Below, one piece after another: positions 22,816 through 33,235 of a stretch of DNA of 64,000 bases (the first letter of the stretch is position 1; each line of letters opens with the position of its first letter). A model generated the notes under the pieces. That model ran no database searches, was not told where the DNA came from, and was given only the letters and a program-made list of their open reading frames with translations. Source of the DNA: Enterobacter soli ATCC BAA-2102 (lineage in GTDB: Bacteria > Pseudomonadota > Gammaproteobacteria > Enterobacterales > Enterobacteriaceae); the NCBI RefSeq assembly GCF_001654845.1, contig NZ_LXES01000040.1:1-64000 (forward strand), given 5' to 3'. A program made the translations under genes and the position numbers.

Positions 22816-23862
22816 TTAGCGTTTAACGGTCCAGTGCACAGTTTCACCCGCCAGGAATGGGATCAGCGTGTCATCAGTCAGCGGAATAGCCTCTTCAACC
22901 TGGTACGCGGTGCGCTCCAGTTCGATAAAGGTTTCATTGACAGGCAGGCCATAGAAACGTGGGCCGTTCAGAGAGCAGAAGGCTTCAAAATGCGCCAGCG
23001 CGTTCATCTCTTCAAACACAGTGGCGTAGCTGGCCAGTGCCGTTGGTGCGTTGAAGCAGCCCGCGCAGCCGCAGCTCGCTTCTTTGCGATGACGCGCGTG
23101 TGGCGCGGAATCGGTACCCAGGAAGGCCCGGTCGAAGCCACTTGCTACCAGCTCGCGCAGTGCCTGCTGGTGGATATTGCGCTTGAGGATTGGCAGGCAG
23201 TACAGATGCGGACGAACACCGCCTACCAGCATGTGGTTACGGTTAAACATCAGATGCTGTGGGGTAATGGTGGCGGCGATAAACTCATTGCCATCGCGAA
23301 CATATTCGGCAGCATCTTTAGTGGTGATGTGCTCAAACACCACTTTCAGTGCAGGCAGACGCTGACGCAGCGGCTCCATCACAGTTTCAATAAAACGGGC
23401 TTCACGGTCGAAGATATCAATATCGGCGTGGGTAACTTCACCATGGATCAGCAGCGGCATCCCCAGTTTCTGCATTCTTTCCAGTACCGGCATAATGGCG
23501 TCGATACTGGTCACACCGTGGCTGGAGTTGGTGGTCGCATTGGCCGGGTAGAGCTTCGCAGCGGTGAACACCCCTTCGTTAAATCCACGCTCCACTTCGT
23601 TCGGGTCGAGTGAGTCCGTCAGATAGCAGGTCATCAGCGGGGTAAAATCATGGCCCGCAGGGACGGCATCAAGAATACGCTGGCGATACGCGATGGCGGC
23701 ATCGACGGTGGTGACTGGCGGAACCAGGTTAGGCATAACAATCGCGCGGCCATAAATTTCGCTGGTATAAGGCACGACGGTTTTCAGCATATCGCCATCA
23801 CGCAGATGGATATGCCAGTCGTCAGGGCGGCGGATTTTAAGAACCTGGGGTTGTGCAGTCAT
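22816..23862 (-). CDS. pyrC: Dihydroorotase PyrC
   Basis: Zinc enzyme that cyclises carbamoyl-aspartate to dihydroorotate in pyrimidine synthesis. The 348 residues equal E. coli. The metal ligands His17 and His19 (WHIHLRDGD) and the carbamylated lysine Lys103 (AAKLYPAN) are present, as are later histidines ([14 protein letters not shown]). The promoter carries a PurR box and the leader can fold back on the ribosome site. Confidence 0.97.
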   Translation of the reverse strand: MTAQPQVLKIRRPDDWHIHLRDGDMLKTVVPYTSEIYGRAIVMPNLVPPVTTVDAAIAYRQRILDAVPAGHDFTPLMTCYLTDSLDPNEVERGFNEGVFTAAKLYPANATTNSSHGVTSIDAIMPVLERMQKLGMPLLIHGEVTHADIDIFDREARFIETVMEPLRQRLPALKVVFEHITTKDAAEYVRDGNEFIAATITPQHLMFNRNHMLVGGVRPHLYCLPILKRNIHQQALRELVASGFDRAFLGTDSAPHARHRKEASCGCAGCFNAPTALASYATVFEEMNALAHFEAFCSLNGPRFYGLPVNETFIELERTAYQVEEAIPLTDDTLIPFLAGETVHWTVKR

Positions 23863-23870
23863 GGATGAGC

Positions 23871-23916
23871 TCCGGCTTGTCAGGAATCAGTCATTGGGAT
23901 GGCTGTTTTTGCCGGA
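23871..23916 (-). promoter_or_regulatory. pyrC leader: SD-sequestering hairpin
   Basis: On the minus strand TCCGGC (23911-23916), just after the -10 TATGAT (23922-23927), is complementary to GCCGGA (23871-23876), which contains the Shine-Dalgarno GGAG. Transcripts starting at the upstream C can form the stem and block translation, while shorter G-starts cannot. This is the known pyrimidine-sensing start-site switch of enterobacterial pyrC. Confidence 0.75.
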
Positions 23917-23928
23917 CACAAATCATAA

Positions 23929-23944
23929 GCGGAAACGTTTTCGT
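23929..23944 (-). promoter_or_regulatory. PurR box of pyrC
   Basis: GCGGAAACGTTTTCGT closely matches the PurR palindrome consensus ACGCAAACGTTTTCGT, centred on AACGTTT, between the -35 and -10 region of pyrC. PurR repression of pyrC is established in E. coli. Confidence 0.8.
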
Positions 23945-23960
23945 TTGCACACATTTCCGT

Positions 23961-23985
23961 AAAAAAAAGGGCGCCTGAGCGCCCC
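23961..23985 (-). terminator. Terminator of yceB
   Basis: On the minus strand stem GGGCGC/GCGCCC (23969-23984) is followed by eight Ts, just past the yceB stop. Confidence 0.9.
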
Positions 23986-23990
23986 TGGGG

Positions 23991-24551
23991 TTAATCGGTG
24001 AATGGAATGATGATTTCTCCCGGTTTCACCTCTATCCCTTTTGCATATTTTTTGGCAAGCGATTCGCCCTTGCTCTTGTCTTCGCTCAGAACATAGGCCG
24101 GCTGCTGGTTGAAATAGCTGCGCAGCGACTGGTTCAGATAGGGGATCAGGGTCTGGATCACCGGTTTCATCTTATCGGGTGAAACCACCGCATCCACCAC
24201 TTCCATCTCTTGCAGATAGATGGCGCCTTTCTCTTTATTGAAGACTGGCAGTGCTTTGAGCTTGAGTTTGATATTCGCTTTCTGGCTGCCGAAGAGGGAA
24301 TTCATGTCCAGGTCTGCATCACCGGAAAGGGTGACTTTGTTCGGCTCTTCGCGCCCAATCTGGCTGGTGAGCTTGCTCAGCACAATATGCGCGTCGGCAA
24401 GGCCCGGCACGCCAATGTCTTTTGAAAAGTTGTTATGCTTTTCCAGCGCCTGATTAATCTCCTGCTCACTGACGGTATATTGCGTAAGCTGGTTACAACC
24501 CACCAGCAGGCCGCTAACGACAAATGCTGCGGCAATGACGATCTTCTTCAT
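23991..24551 (-). CDS. yceB: Lipoprotein YceB (DUF1439)
   Basis: A 186-residue predicted lipoprotein, DUF1439 family, function unknown; structural relatives fold as lipid-binding TULIP-like domains. The start MKKIVIAAAF and lipobox LLVGC (Cys19) match E. coli; an open frame extends upstream but lacks a signal. In E. coli the next gene on the minus-strand upstream side is grxB; it is missing here. Confidence 0.94.
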   Translation of the reverse strand: MKKIVIAAAFVVSGLLVGCNQLTQYTVSEQEINQALEKHNNFSKDIGVPGLADAHIVLSKLTSQIGREEPNKVTLSGDADLDMNSLFGSQKANIKLKLKALPVFNKEKGAIYLQEMEVVDAVVSPDKMKPVIQTLIPYLNQSLRSYFNQQPAYVLSEDKSKGESLAKKYAKGIEVKPGEIIIPFTD

Positions 24552-24637
24552 GGAGTTCCTCAAAAAAATATCGGCGCTTCTGTCCTGATGCGTCAGTATG
24601 TCAGCGAGATATAGCAGAAACCAGCAGAAAAAACTGA

Positions 24638-24665
24638 TAAAGAAGGGCGGGAGAGTGCTCCCGCC
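24638..24665 (-). terminator. Terminator of mdtH
   Basis: Stem GGCGGGAG/CTCCCGCC (24646-24665) around AGTG, followed on the minus strand by CTTCTTTATC, twelve bases past the mdtH stop. Confidence 0.75.
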
Positions 24666-24676
24666 AGACAGAGAGG

Positions 24677-25885
24677 TTATGCGCCAGGCTCGAGCATCCC
24701 GCTCGCGCTGCGTTTCTGGCTGAACTGCCACCACAATGCAAGAAGCGTAATAAAGCCCACCACGCCCAGCATCATCCATGGAAGCTCCGGTTGATTCAGC
24801 GCTTTGCCCGCATCAAACAGCCAGCCGCCGCCGGCATAGCCCAGCGCGCCGCCAAAGGCCAGCCCAAGACGGCTGAACCCCATATAGCTGCCGCGGGCGC
24901 GGGCGTCTGCCAGGGAGGCACTCAGCGTTTCACGCGCCGGTTCGGCGATTATCGAACCGATGTAGAAGGTGCATATCAGCATAAAGAGCTGCTGCAAGGT
25001 GCTTACCAGCCCAATCGGCATCATGCTCAGGGTCATCAGCAGTAGCCCGGCCATCAGCCGATGCTCAAGACGGAACCGGCGCTCGCTCCAGCGGGCAATC
25101 GGATAAAGCAGCGTCAGGGAGAGGCAGGCTTCAATGGCGTACATCCATTTGACGGCCGCGGGTGAACCAGCAATATCGTTCACCATGATGGGCAGCATCA
25201 GCATGACCTGAACGGCGAGCATATAGTAGCCCGTCAGCGTCAGTACATAAGTGACGAAGCGTTTGTCACGCAGCACGCGGCTCAGCCCTTCACGCACCGG
25301 GGCTTTTACCGTCGATAATTTCCACGCAGGTAGCAGCCAGGCGTTAAAGGCTGCACACAGAATAAAGAGCACGGCGCCGGTGGCACACACCAGACGAAAA
25401 TCATATTGCAGCAACCAGCTACCCAGCAGCGCGCCAACCACCGCACCGGCGCTATCCTGCATCATCAGAATAGAGAAGAAGCGGCCACGCTGGTTCGGGC
25501 GGATCAGCTTGACCACCAGTGCCGTTCGCGGGGGATCGAAGAGGGTTCCGCCGATACCGGAAAGGAAGCAGGAGAACCACAGCAGCCAGGGTTCATGCGC
25601 AATGCCCATCGTGGCGAAACCTGCCGCGCGTAACAACATCCCGGTGACAATCATTGGTTTGGCACCAAAACGGTCAGCGATAGCCCCACCAAATACGCCC
25701 AGCCCTTGCTGGACAAACTGGCGTAAACCCAGCGCGATACCGACCATTAATGCCGCCCAGCCCATTTGATCGACAAAACGAATCGAAATAAGTGGAAAAA
25801 CGACAAAAAAGCCGAGCACGACCAGCATGTTATCGACTAGCAGGAAATATTTACCCAGGCTCCTGGCCTGTGATACGCGGGACAT
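24677..25885 (-). CDS. mdtH: Multidrug MFS transporter MdtH
   Basis: Twelve-helix DHA1-family drug:H+ antiporter; the E. coli protein raises norfloxacin and enoxacin tolerance when overproduced. The 402 residues equal E. coli. It begins [23 protein letters not shown], and the loop motif [13 protein letters not shown] is seen near residue 65. It diverges from rimJ. Confidence 0.95.
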   Translation of the reverse strand: MSRVSQARSLGKYFLLVDNMLVVLGFFVVFPLISIRFVDQMGWAALMVGIALGLRQFVQQGLGVFGGAIADRFGAKPMIVTGMLLRAAGFATMGIAHEPWLLWFSCFLSGIGGTLFDPPRTALVVKLIRPNQRGRFFSILMMQDSAGAVVGALLGSWLLQYDFRLVCATGAVLFILCAAFNAWLLPAWKLSTVKAPVREGLSRVLRDKRFVTYVLTLTGYYMLAVQVMLMLPIMVNDIAGSPAAVKWMYAIEACLSLTLLYPIARWSERRFRLEHRLMAGLLLMTLSMMPIGLVSTLQQLFMLICTFYIGSIIAEPARETLSASLADARARGSYMGFSRLGLAFGGALGYAGGGWLFDAGKALNQPELPWMMLGVVGFITLLALWWQFSQKRSASGMLEPGA

Positions 25886-26121
25886 TTCCCCTCCAGGGAA
25901 AAGAAGAAGGTGAGCACGCTAATATTCTGCGGTGTCGCCAGGCTTTTTCCCACCCCGCCAGCAACAATATTTTTTTATCAAAAGGGTGCTTTGATAGAGA
26001 CTTCTCATCGAAAAATGTGAAAAGAGGTCAAAATGGTATGTCACTGTTTTCACAGACGGCAAAGGCGCAGGTATAGTAAAGCTAATGGGTAGAGCAGAAG
26101 CGACGGGAAGGAGTGGTATCG

Positions 26122-26706
26122 ATGTTTGGCTATCGCAGTAATGTGCCAAAAGTGCGCCTGACGACGGACAGGCTGGTCGTCCGTCTGGTGCATGAGCGTG
26201 ATGCCTGGCGTCTGGCGGATTATTACGCCGAGAATCGCCAGTTTTTAAAACCCTGGGAACCCGTTCGGGATGAGAGCCATTGCTATCCATCAGGCTGGCA
26301 GGCGCGGCTCAGTATGATTACGGAGTTTCACAAGCAAGGTAGTGCCTTCTACTTTGCGCTGCTGGATCCGGAAGAAAAAGAGATCGTGGGCATCGCTAAC
26401 TTTTCCAACGTCGTGCGTGGGTCATTTCACGCCTGTTATCTCGGGTATTCCATCGGTCAGAAATGGCAAGGTCAGGGGTTAATGTTTGAAGCGCTGACCA
26501 CAGCAATTCGCTACATGCAACGCACTCAACACATCCATCGCATCATGGCGAACTATATGCCGCATAACCAACGCAGCGGAAATTTGCTGGCGCGTTTAGG
26601 GTTCGAGAAAGAAGGTTACGCCAGGGATTATCTGCTTATTGATGGTGAATGGCGTGACCATGTGCTGACAGCGTTAACCACCCCAGACTGGACAGCAGGT
26701 CGTTAA
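26122..26706 (+). CDS. rimJ: Ribosomal protein uS5 N-acetyltransferase RimJ
   Basis: GNAT-family enzyme that acetylates the N-terminal alanine of ribosomal protein S5. The ATG at 26122 is preceded by GGGAAGGAG and gives 194 residues, as in E. coli. Acetyl-CoA-binding segment [17 protein letters not shown] near residues 115-131 and [25 protein letters not shown] are intact. First gene of the apparent rimJ-yceH-mviM-murJ run. Confidence 0.96.
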   Translation: MFGYRSNVPKVRLTTDRLVVRLVHERDAWRLADYYAENRQFLKPWEPVRDESHCYPSGWQARLSMITEFHKQGSAFYFALLDPEEKEIVGIANFSNVVRGSFHACYLGYSIGQKWQGQGLMFEALTTAIRYMQRTQHIHRIMANYMPHNQRSGNLLARLGFEKEGYARDYLLIDGEWRDHVLTALTTPDWTAGR

Positions 26707-26715
26707 GGAGAAAAG

Positions 26716-27366
26716 ATGAAATATCAGTTAACCGCCACCGAAGCACGGGTCATTGGCTGCCTGCTTGAAAAGCAGGTGACCACCCCAGAGCAATATCCGC
26801 TCTCAGTGAATGCGGTGACCATGGCCTGTAATCAAAAGACCAACCGCGAGCCGGTGATGAACCTCGGTGAGCACGACGTGCAGGATGTTCTGGACGCGCT
26901 GGTCAAACGGCATTATCTGCGCACGGTAAGCGGGTTTGGCAACCGGGTGACGAAGTACGAACAACGTTTTTGTAATTCTGAGTTTGGCGATCTCAAACTC
27001 AGCAGCGCAGAAGTGGCGGTGATCACCACGCTGCTGCTGCGCGGCGCGCAAACCCCAGGTGAACTGCGTTCACGCGCCTCCCGAATGCATGAATTCAGTG
27101 ATATGCAGGAAGTCGAGCAAACGCTGGAAGGGCTGGTGACACGCGAAGATGGCCCTTACGTACAGCGCCTGGCGCGTGAGCCTGGCAAGCGTGAAAGTCG
27201 CTTTATGCACCTGTTCAGTGGTGAGGTGGAACTGCTTGAGAGTATTACTGAAACCGATGCACCAGAGGGCAATGACAGCCTGACGGCGCGCGTGGAAGCG
27301 CTTGAAGAGGAAGTCGCTGGGCTTAAACAGCGTCTGGATGCCTTGCTTGCTCATTTGGGAGATTAA
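26716..27366 (+). CDS. yceH: DUF480 protein YceH
   Basis: A 216-residue protein of the UPF0502/DUF480 family, built of two winged-helix domains and a C-terminal coiled segment ([22 protein letters not shown]). Function is unknown; the fold suggests nucleic-acid or protein binding. It is nine bases after rimJ and two before mviM. Confidence 0.93.
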   Translation: MKYQLTATEARVIGCLLEKQVTTPEQYPLSVNAVTMACNQKTNREPVMNLGEHDVQDVLDALVKRHYLRTVSGFGNRVTKYEQRFCNSEFGDLKLSSAEVAVITTLLLRGAQTPGELRSRASRMHEFSDMQEVEQTLEGLVTREDGPYVQRLAREPGKRESRFMHLFSGEVELLESITETDAPEGNDSLTARVEALEEEVAGLKQRLDALLAHLGD

Positions 27367-27368
27367 CG

Positions 27369-28292
27369 GTGACAAAATTACGCGTAGGAGTGGTCGGGCT
27401 TGGCGGTATTGCTCAAAAAGCCTGGTTACCGGTATTAGGTGCAGCGACGGACTGGACGCTGCAAGGGGCATGGTCGCCCACTCGCGAAAAAGCCCAGCGC
27501 ATCTGTGATACCTGGCGCATCCCGTATGCCAACTCGCTGCTGGATTTAGCCCGCGACTGTGATGCGGTGTTTGTGCATACCTCAACCTCAACGCACTATC
27601 AGGTGGTCAGCGAATTGCTGAACGCCGGTGTGCACGTCTGCGTGGATAAGCCACTGGCGGAAAACGTGCAGGATGCCGAGCGTCTGATCGACCTTGCGGC
27701 CAGCAAAAAACTGCAACTGATGGTCGGTTTCAACCGTCGCTTTGCACCGCTCTATCAGCAACTCAAGGCCCAGTCTGGCACCCTGGCGTCGCTGCGCATG
27801 GACAAACACCGGACTGACAGCATTGGGCCGAACGACCTGCGCTTTACGTTGCTCGATGATTATCTGCATGTTGTGGACACCGCACTGTGGCTCACTAACG
27901 GCAATGCGCAGCTGAAAAGCGGAACGCTGTTAACCAGCGAGCAGGGTGAAATGGTGTATGCCGAACACCACTTCTCGGTGGATCATCTCCAGGTGACAAC
28001 CAGTATGCACCGCCGGGCGGGCAGCCAGCGGGAATCCGTGCAGGCCGTTACCGATGGCGCACTGTATGACATCACCGATATGCGCGAGTGGCGGGAAGAG
28101 AAGGGCAACGGTGTGGTGATGCAGCCTGTTCCTGGCTGGCAGAGTACGCTCGAACAACGTGGCTTTGTCGGTTGCGCGCGTCACTTTATCACCTGCGTGC
28201 AAAATCAGACGGTTCCGGAAACCTCTGGCGAGCAGGCCATCCTTGCGCAGCGTATTGTGGAAAGGCTCTGGCGAGATGCCATGAGTGAATAA
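27369..28292 (+). CDS. mviM: Gfo/Idh/MocA family oxidoreductase MviM
   Basis: Predicted NAD(P)-dependent oxidoreductase, 307 residues, historically a Salmonella virulence-associated gene; substrate unknown. It starts with GTG at 27369, two bases after the yceH stop. The Rossmann motif VVGLGGIAQKAW (residues 8-19) and the family motif DKPLAEN with its conserved lysine (about 95-101) are seen. It lies upstream of murJ. Confidence 0.93.
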   Translation: MTKLRVGVVGLGGIAQKAWLPVLGAATDWTLQGAWSPTREKAQRICDTWRIPYANSLLDLARDCDAVFVHTSTSTHYQVVSELLNAGVHVCVDKPLAENVQDAERLIDLAASKKLQLMVGFNRRFAPLYQQLKAQSGTLASLRMDKHRTDSIGPNDLRFTLLDDYLHVVDTALWLTNGNAQLKSGTLLTSEQGEMVYAEHHFSVDHLQVTTSMHRRAGSQRESVQAVTDGALYDITDMREWREEKGNGVVMQPVPGWQSTLEQRGFVGCARHFITCVQNQTVPETSGEQAILAQRIVERLWRDAMSE

Positions 28293-28337
28293 CTCGCTGT
28301 AACATCTGCGGATAGTAATTCGTTGAAATCGGGTTAG

Positions 28338-29957
<1,620 letters not shown>

Positions 29958-29959
29958 AC

Positions 29960-29992
29960 GCCAAAAGGGGAGTTCACCAGATGGTGCTCCCC
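29960..29992 (-). terminator. Terminator of flgN (and possibly murJ)
   Basis: Stem GGGGAG-T-TCACC/GGTG-CTCCCC (29967-29992). On the minus strand it is followed by TTTTGGCG after the flgN stop; it may also serve murJ. Confidence 0.65.
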
Positions 29993-30016
29993 GTTCCCTG
30001 ATTCGCCGTTAAAACG

Positions 30017-30442
30017 TCAAATCGAAATCTTTTTCCCGCCCGTAATTCTCGCACTGGATGTTTGACCATCCGCACCGTAAAGCCCCGTTTCTTTATGGGG
30101 TTTCAACACTTCAAGCGCCTGCTGATTACGTACGATCTGTCCTTCTAACAGCCAGCCGTTATGCTGATTGAGGTCGCGAAGGTGCTGGGTCTTTTCTGTA
30201 ATCGTCTGCCAGCGTTCGACAATCTCATCGTTTGCACTGCGTCGCGGATCTTGTTCCGCGCGTCGCTGCTGCTCCAGGTAATCCAGCGTCGCCAGGAGCG
30301 AGCTTTTATCTTCGGTAATACGTTGCAACGCGCTGCCGTTGATCTGACCGGAAGACAGGTGTTGTTGTTCTGCATCCATTACCGTTTTCAGGTCGTTCAG
30401 GACAACCGTCATTTGATCCAGTATTTCTGGCAGTCGACTCAT
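30017..30442 (-). CDS. flgN: Flagellar export chaperone FlgN
   Basis: Cytoplasmic helical chaperone for the hook-filament junction proteins FlgK and FlgL; it also stimulates FlgM translation in Salmonella. 141 residues (E. coli 138), beginning MSRLPEILDQMTVVLNDLKTVM. It starts four bases after flgM on the same operon. Confidence 0.93.
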   Translation of the reverse strand: MSRLPEILDQMTVVLNDLKTVMDAEQQHLSSGQINGSALQRITEDKSSLLATLDYLEQQRRAEQDPRRSANDEIVERWQTITEKTQHLRDLNQHNGWLLEGQIVRNQQALEVLKPHKETGLYGADGQTSSARITGGKKISI

Positions 30443-30446
30443 ACGG

Positions 30447-30740
30447 TTAGTTACTCTGTAAGAAACTCTGCGCTTCCTGAATCAGTGCATCAGCGATTTT
30501 GCTGGTGTCCATTTTCAGCTCGCCGTTACGAATAGCGGTTTTCAGTGATTCAACACGGTCCATGTTGATATCGCTGCTGCCTGGCTGCATCAGTTTTGCC
30601 TGCGCGTCGCTCAGGGTGACGCTGGTGCTGTTCGCAGTCGATGGCTTTTCCAGACGCGTTTTCTGCGGCGTAGCGTCATTCGTTTCGCGAGGTTGTACAG
30701 TGCTAACCGGTTTTAGGGCTGATGTACGATCAATGCTCAT
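30447..30740 (-). CDS. flgM: Anti-sigma-28 factor FlgM
   Basis: A 97-residue, largely unstructured protein that holds FliA (sigma-28) until the hook is complete and is then secreted. [19 protein letters not shown] and the C-terminal FliA-binding region ([26 protein letters not shown]) match the family. It can be transcribed from its own sigma-28 promoter as well as from flgA. Confidence 0.95.
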   Translation of the reverse strand: MSIDRTSALKPVSTVQPRETNDATPQKTRLEKPSTANSTSVTLSDAQAKLMQPGSSDINMDRVESLKTAIRNGELKMDTSKIADALIQEAQSFLQSN

Positions 30741-30800
30741 TGTGTTGTCCTCATCGAGGGTTCGCGGCGTTTGCGCCTGACATCATCATTAGTTGATTAT

Positions 30801-30827
30801 TTATCGGCAGTCGCCGCGAAATCTTTA
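30801..30827 (-). promoter_or_regulatory. Sigma-28 (FliA) promoter of flgM
   Basis: On the minus strand TAAA - 15 bases - GCCGATAA, an exact match to the class III consensus, 61 bases upstream of flgM. Confidence 0.93.
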
Positions 30828-30833
30828 AAAAGA

Positions 30834-31508
30834 TTATAGGTTAATCAGAATATTCCCATCAGTATCGACAGTTCCGCTAACCACCTGGCCTGAGGACATC
30901 CTCACACGGGCATTTTGTGCAACGGCGGCGTTGTTTAACGCCTGACCTTCACTGTTGACGCTAAACCCATCTCCGTTGGCAACCACCATCACCCGCTGAC
31001 CGGCTTTTACTCGCCACGCCTGGCGCAGCATTGACAGCTGAATGGCCTGACCTGGGGCGACATCGCGAAGGCTTACGGCGTCCTGCGCCTGATTTATATC
31101 GAGCATCGTACGCGGCGGTAGCTGATCGAGGCGGCCACGTTTTAGCGTCACGCTGCCTGCCTGCAACACACTTCCCCGGGCGATAGGCTGGGCGGCGACA
31201 ACATAATTGCCCGTCGCCTGAACTGCAACCTGTAAATAGCGTTTTTCATTGGCGCAGCGCGCCAGCACGTTTACGTTGCCCCACAGTTTTGCACTGCCGG
31301 TCACGCTGAAAGAGGGCTGGTCGCAGGAGGGATACAGATTGGGCGGTGTGCGCACGATAACCGTGACGTCATCGCTAAAGCCTGCCAGTTGCTGGGCAAA
31401 GAAGCTCGTCAGCTGGTCGCTAAGGCCAGTTGCCTGAAGATTTTCTGCCTGAACAAAGGGGCTTAAAAGCAATAAGGTTGCCGCAAGACCATGTCTCAAT
31501 GTTCGCAT
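30834..31508 (-). CDS. flgA: Flagellar P-ring assembly chaperone FlgA
   Basis: Periplasmic chaperone for assembly of the FlgI P-ring around the rod. The ATG at 31508, preceded by GGTGGA, gives 224 residues with a signal peptide ending PFVQA (a GTG four codons upstream is possible). A SAF domain is expected in the C-terminal half (GSVLQAGSVTLKRGRLDQLP). It diverges from flgB. Confidence 0.94.
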   Translation of the reverse strand: MRTLRHGLAATLLLLSPFVQAENLQATGLSDQLTSFFAQQLAGFSDDVTVIVRTPPNLYPSCDQPSFSVTGSAKLWGNVNVLARCANEKRYLQVAVQATGNYVVAAQPIARGSVLQAGSVTLKRGRLDQLPPRTMLDINQAQDAVSLRDVAPGQAIQLSMLRQAWRVKAGQRVMVVANGDGFSVNSEGQALNNAAVAQNARVRMSSGQVVSGTVDTDGNILINL

Positions 31509-31665
31509 CGCACGTTCCACCGTTTTCAGAATTGAGAGGATTCTACCTTCAGTGGTTTTGCATCAACGCAATAAATAGCGACGCATTTTGCGCTTATTCC
31601 GTCGATAAGGCAGACGGGTTGAGATTTAAGCTGTGAACTGAAATTTTGCCATCAGCGGAGGAGAC

Positions 31666-32082
31666 ATGCTCGATAAACTCGACGCTGCCTTACGTTTTCA
31701 GCAGGAAGCGCTCAATTTACGCGCCCAGCGGCAGGAAATTTTAGCCGCCAATATCGCTAACGCGGATACCCCCGGGTTTCAGGCGCGCGATATTGATTTT
31801 TCCAGTGAGCTTAAAAAAGTGATGGAGCGGGGACGTACCGAAGGGACAGGGGTTGCGCTTGCACTGACATCCTCACGCCATATTCCCGCTCAGGCGATGA
31901 CTGCGCCAACCACTGACTTACTTTATCGCGTCCCCGACCAGCCTTCACTCGACGGTAACACCGTAGACATGGACCGGGAGCGTACACAGTTTGCCGATAA
32001 CAGCCTTCAGTATCAGACAGGACTGACCGTGCTCGGCGGACAAATCAAAAGCATGATGAGCGTCCTCCAGGGGGGCAACTAA
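31666..32082 (+). CDS. flgB: Flagellar proximal rod protein FlgB
   Basis: Structural rod component, 138 residues as in E. coli. The N-terminal rod-family heptad region with [17 protein letters not shown] is conserved. GGAGGAG precedes the ATG. First gene of the flgBCDEFGHIJ operon; the 157-base divergent region with flgA is expected to bind FlhDC, but I could not define the boxes with confidence. Confidence 0.96.
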   Translation: MLDKLDAALRFQQEALNLRAQRQEILAANIANADTPGFQARDIDFSSELKKVMERGRTEGTGVALALTSSRHIPAQAMTAPTTDLLYRVPDQPSLDGNTVDMDRERTQFADNSLQYQTGLTVLGGQIKSMMSVLQGGN

Positions 32083-32085
32083 TTC

Positions 32086-32490
32086 ATGGCCTTGCTGAAT
32101 ATTTTTGATATCGCGGGTTCGGCGCTGACAGCGCAGTCCAAACGCCTGAACGTGGCGGCCAGTAACCTGGCAAACGCCGACAGCGTGACCGGCCCGGACG
32201 GGCAGCCTTATCGTGCAAAACAGGTTGTCTTTCAGGTCGATGCTGCGCCAGGCGCGGCGACGGGCGGCGTGAAAGTCTCTGACGTGGTAGAGAGCCAGGC
32301 ACCGGACAAACTGGTCTACGAGCCGGGTAATCCGCTCGCCGACGCCAGTGGTTACGTGAAAATGCCAAACGTGGATGTGGTTGGCGAAATGGTCAACTCC
32401 ATGTCGGCTTCGCGTAGCTATCAGGCCAACGTCGAAGTGCTTAATACCGTGAAGAGCATGATGCTCAAAACACTCACTCTCGGCCAGTAA
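32086..32490 (+). CDS. flgC: Flagellar proximal rod protein FlgC
   Basis: Rod component of 134 residues. [21 protein letters not shown] at the N-terminal part and the C-terminal heptad helix [28 protein letters not shown] are typical of rod and hook proteins. It starts three bases after flgB. Confidence 0.96.
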   Translation: MALLNIFDIAGSALTAQSKRLNVAASNLANADSVTGPDGQPYRAKQVVFQVDAAPGAATGGVKVSDVVESQAPDKLVYEPGNPLADASGYVKMPNVDVVGEMVNSMSASRSYQANVEVLNTVKSMMLKTLTLGQ

Positions 32491-32501
32491 AGGAGACACG
32501 C

Positions 32502-33209
32502 ATGTCCATCGCCGTCAATGTGAATGACACCACTAACTCGGGCGTTACCAGTACCAGCTCGACCAGCTCCAGCTCCCTGACGGGAAGCAGTGCTTCCGAT
32601 CTGCAAAGCAGCTTTCTGACGCTGCTGGTGGCACAGCTGAAGAACCAGGATCCAACCAACCCGATGCAGAACAACGAACTGACCACGCAGCTTGCGCAGA
32701 TCAGTACCGTTAGCGGCATTGAAAAGCTCAACACCACGCTGGGCTCAGTATCCGGCCAGATCGATAACAGCCAGTCGCTTCAGGCGGCGAACCTGATTGG
32801 TCACGGTGTCATGATCCCTGGCACCACGGTGCTTGCTGGCAGCACTACCACCGATGGCACAACATCCACCTCTACCACTCCGTTTGGCGTGGAACTGCAA
32901 CAGGCTGCCGACAAAGTTACCGCCACAATTAAAGACTCCACCGGAGCCGTGGTCCGCACCATCGATATTGGTGCACTGTCGGCCGGTGTTCATACCTTTA
33001 CCTGGGACGGCAGCGTGACCGATGGCTCTACGGCGCCGAACGGTTCTTACACCGTGTCAATCGCGGCCAGCAACGGGACGACTCAGCTGGTTGCACAGCC
33101 ACTTCAGTTTGGGCTGGTGCAGGGCGTGATTAAAGGTAGCGACGGCAACAAACTGGATTTGGGTACCACAGGTACCACCACACTCGACGAAGTTCGGCAG
33201 ATTATCTAA
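32502..33209 (+). CDS. flgD: Hook-capping scaffold FlgD
   Basis: Cap protein needed for hook polymerisation; not present in the finished structure. 235 residues (E. coli 231). A Ser/Thr-rich N-terminus is followed by FLTLLVAQLKNQDPTNPM, the family signature, and a C-terminal FlgD Ig-like/tudor region (TFTWDGSVTDGSTAPNGSY). Confidence 0.96.
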   Translation: MSIAVNVNDTTNSGVTSTSSTSSSSLTGSSASDLQSSFLTLLVAQLKNQDPTNPMQNNELTTQLAQISTVSGIEKLNTTLGSVSGQIDNSQSLQAANLIGHGVMIPGTTVLAGSTTTDGTTSTSTTPFGVELQQAADKVTATIKDSTGAVVRTIDIGALSAGVHTFTWDGSVTDGSTAPNGSYTVSIAASNGTTQLVAQPLQFGLVQGVIKGSDGNKLDLGTTGTTTLDEVRQII

Positions 33210-33235
33210 GCCTTAACACTTATCAGGAGTAAGTC

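Noticed and set aside
22807..23613. 268-residue frame opposite pyrC
   Set aside because: Fully antisense to a recognised full-length gene, with no recognisable domain and no start signals.
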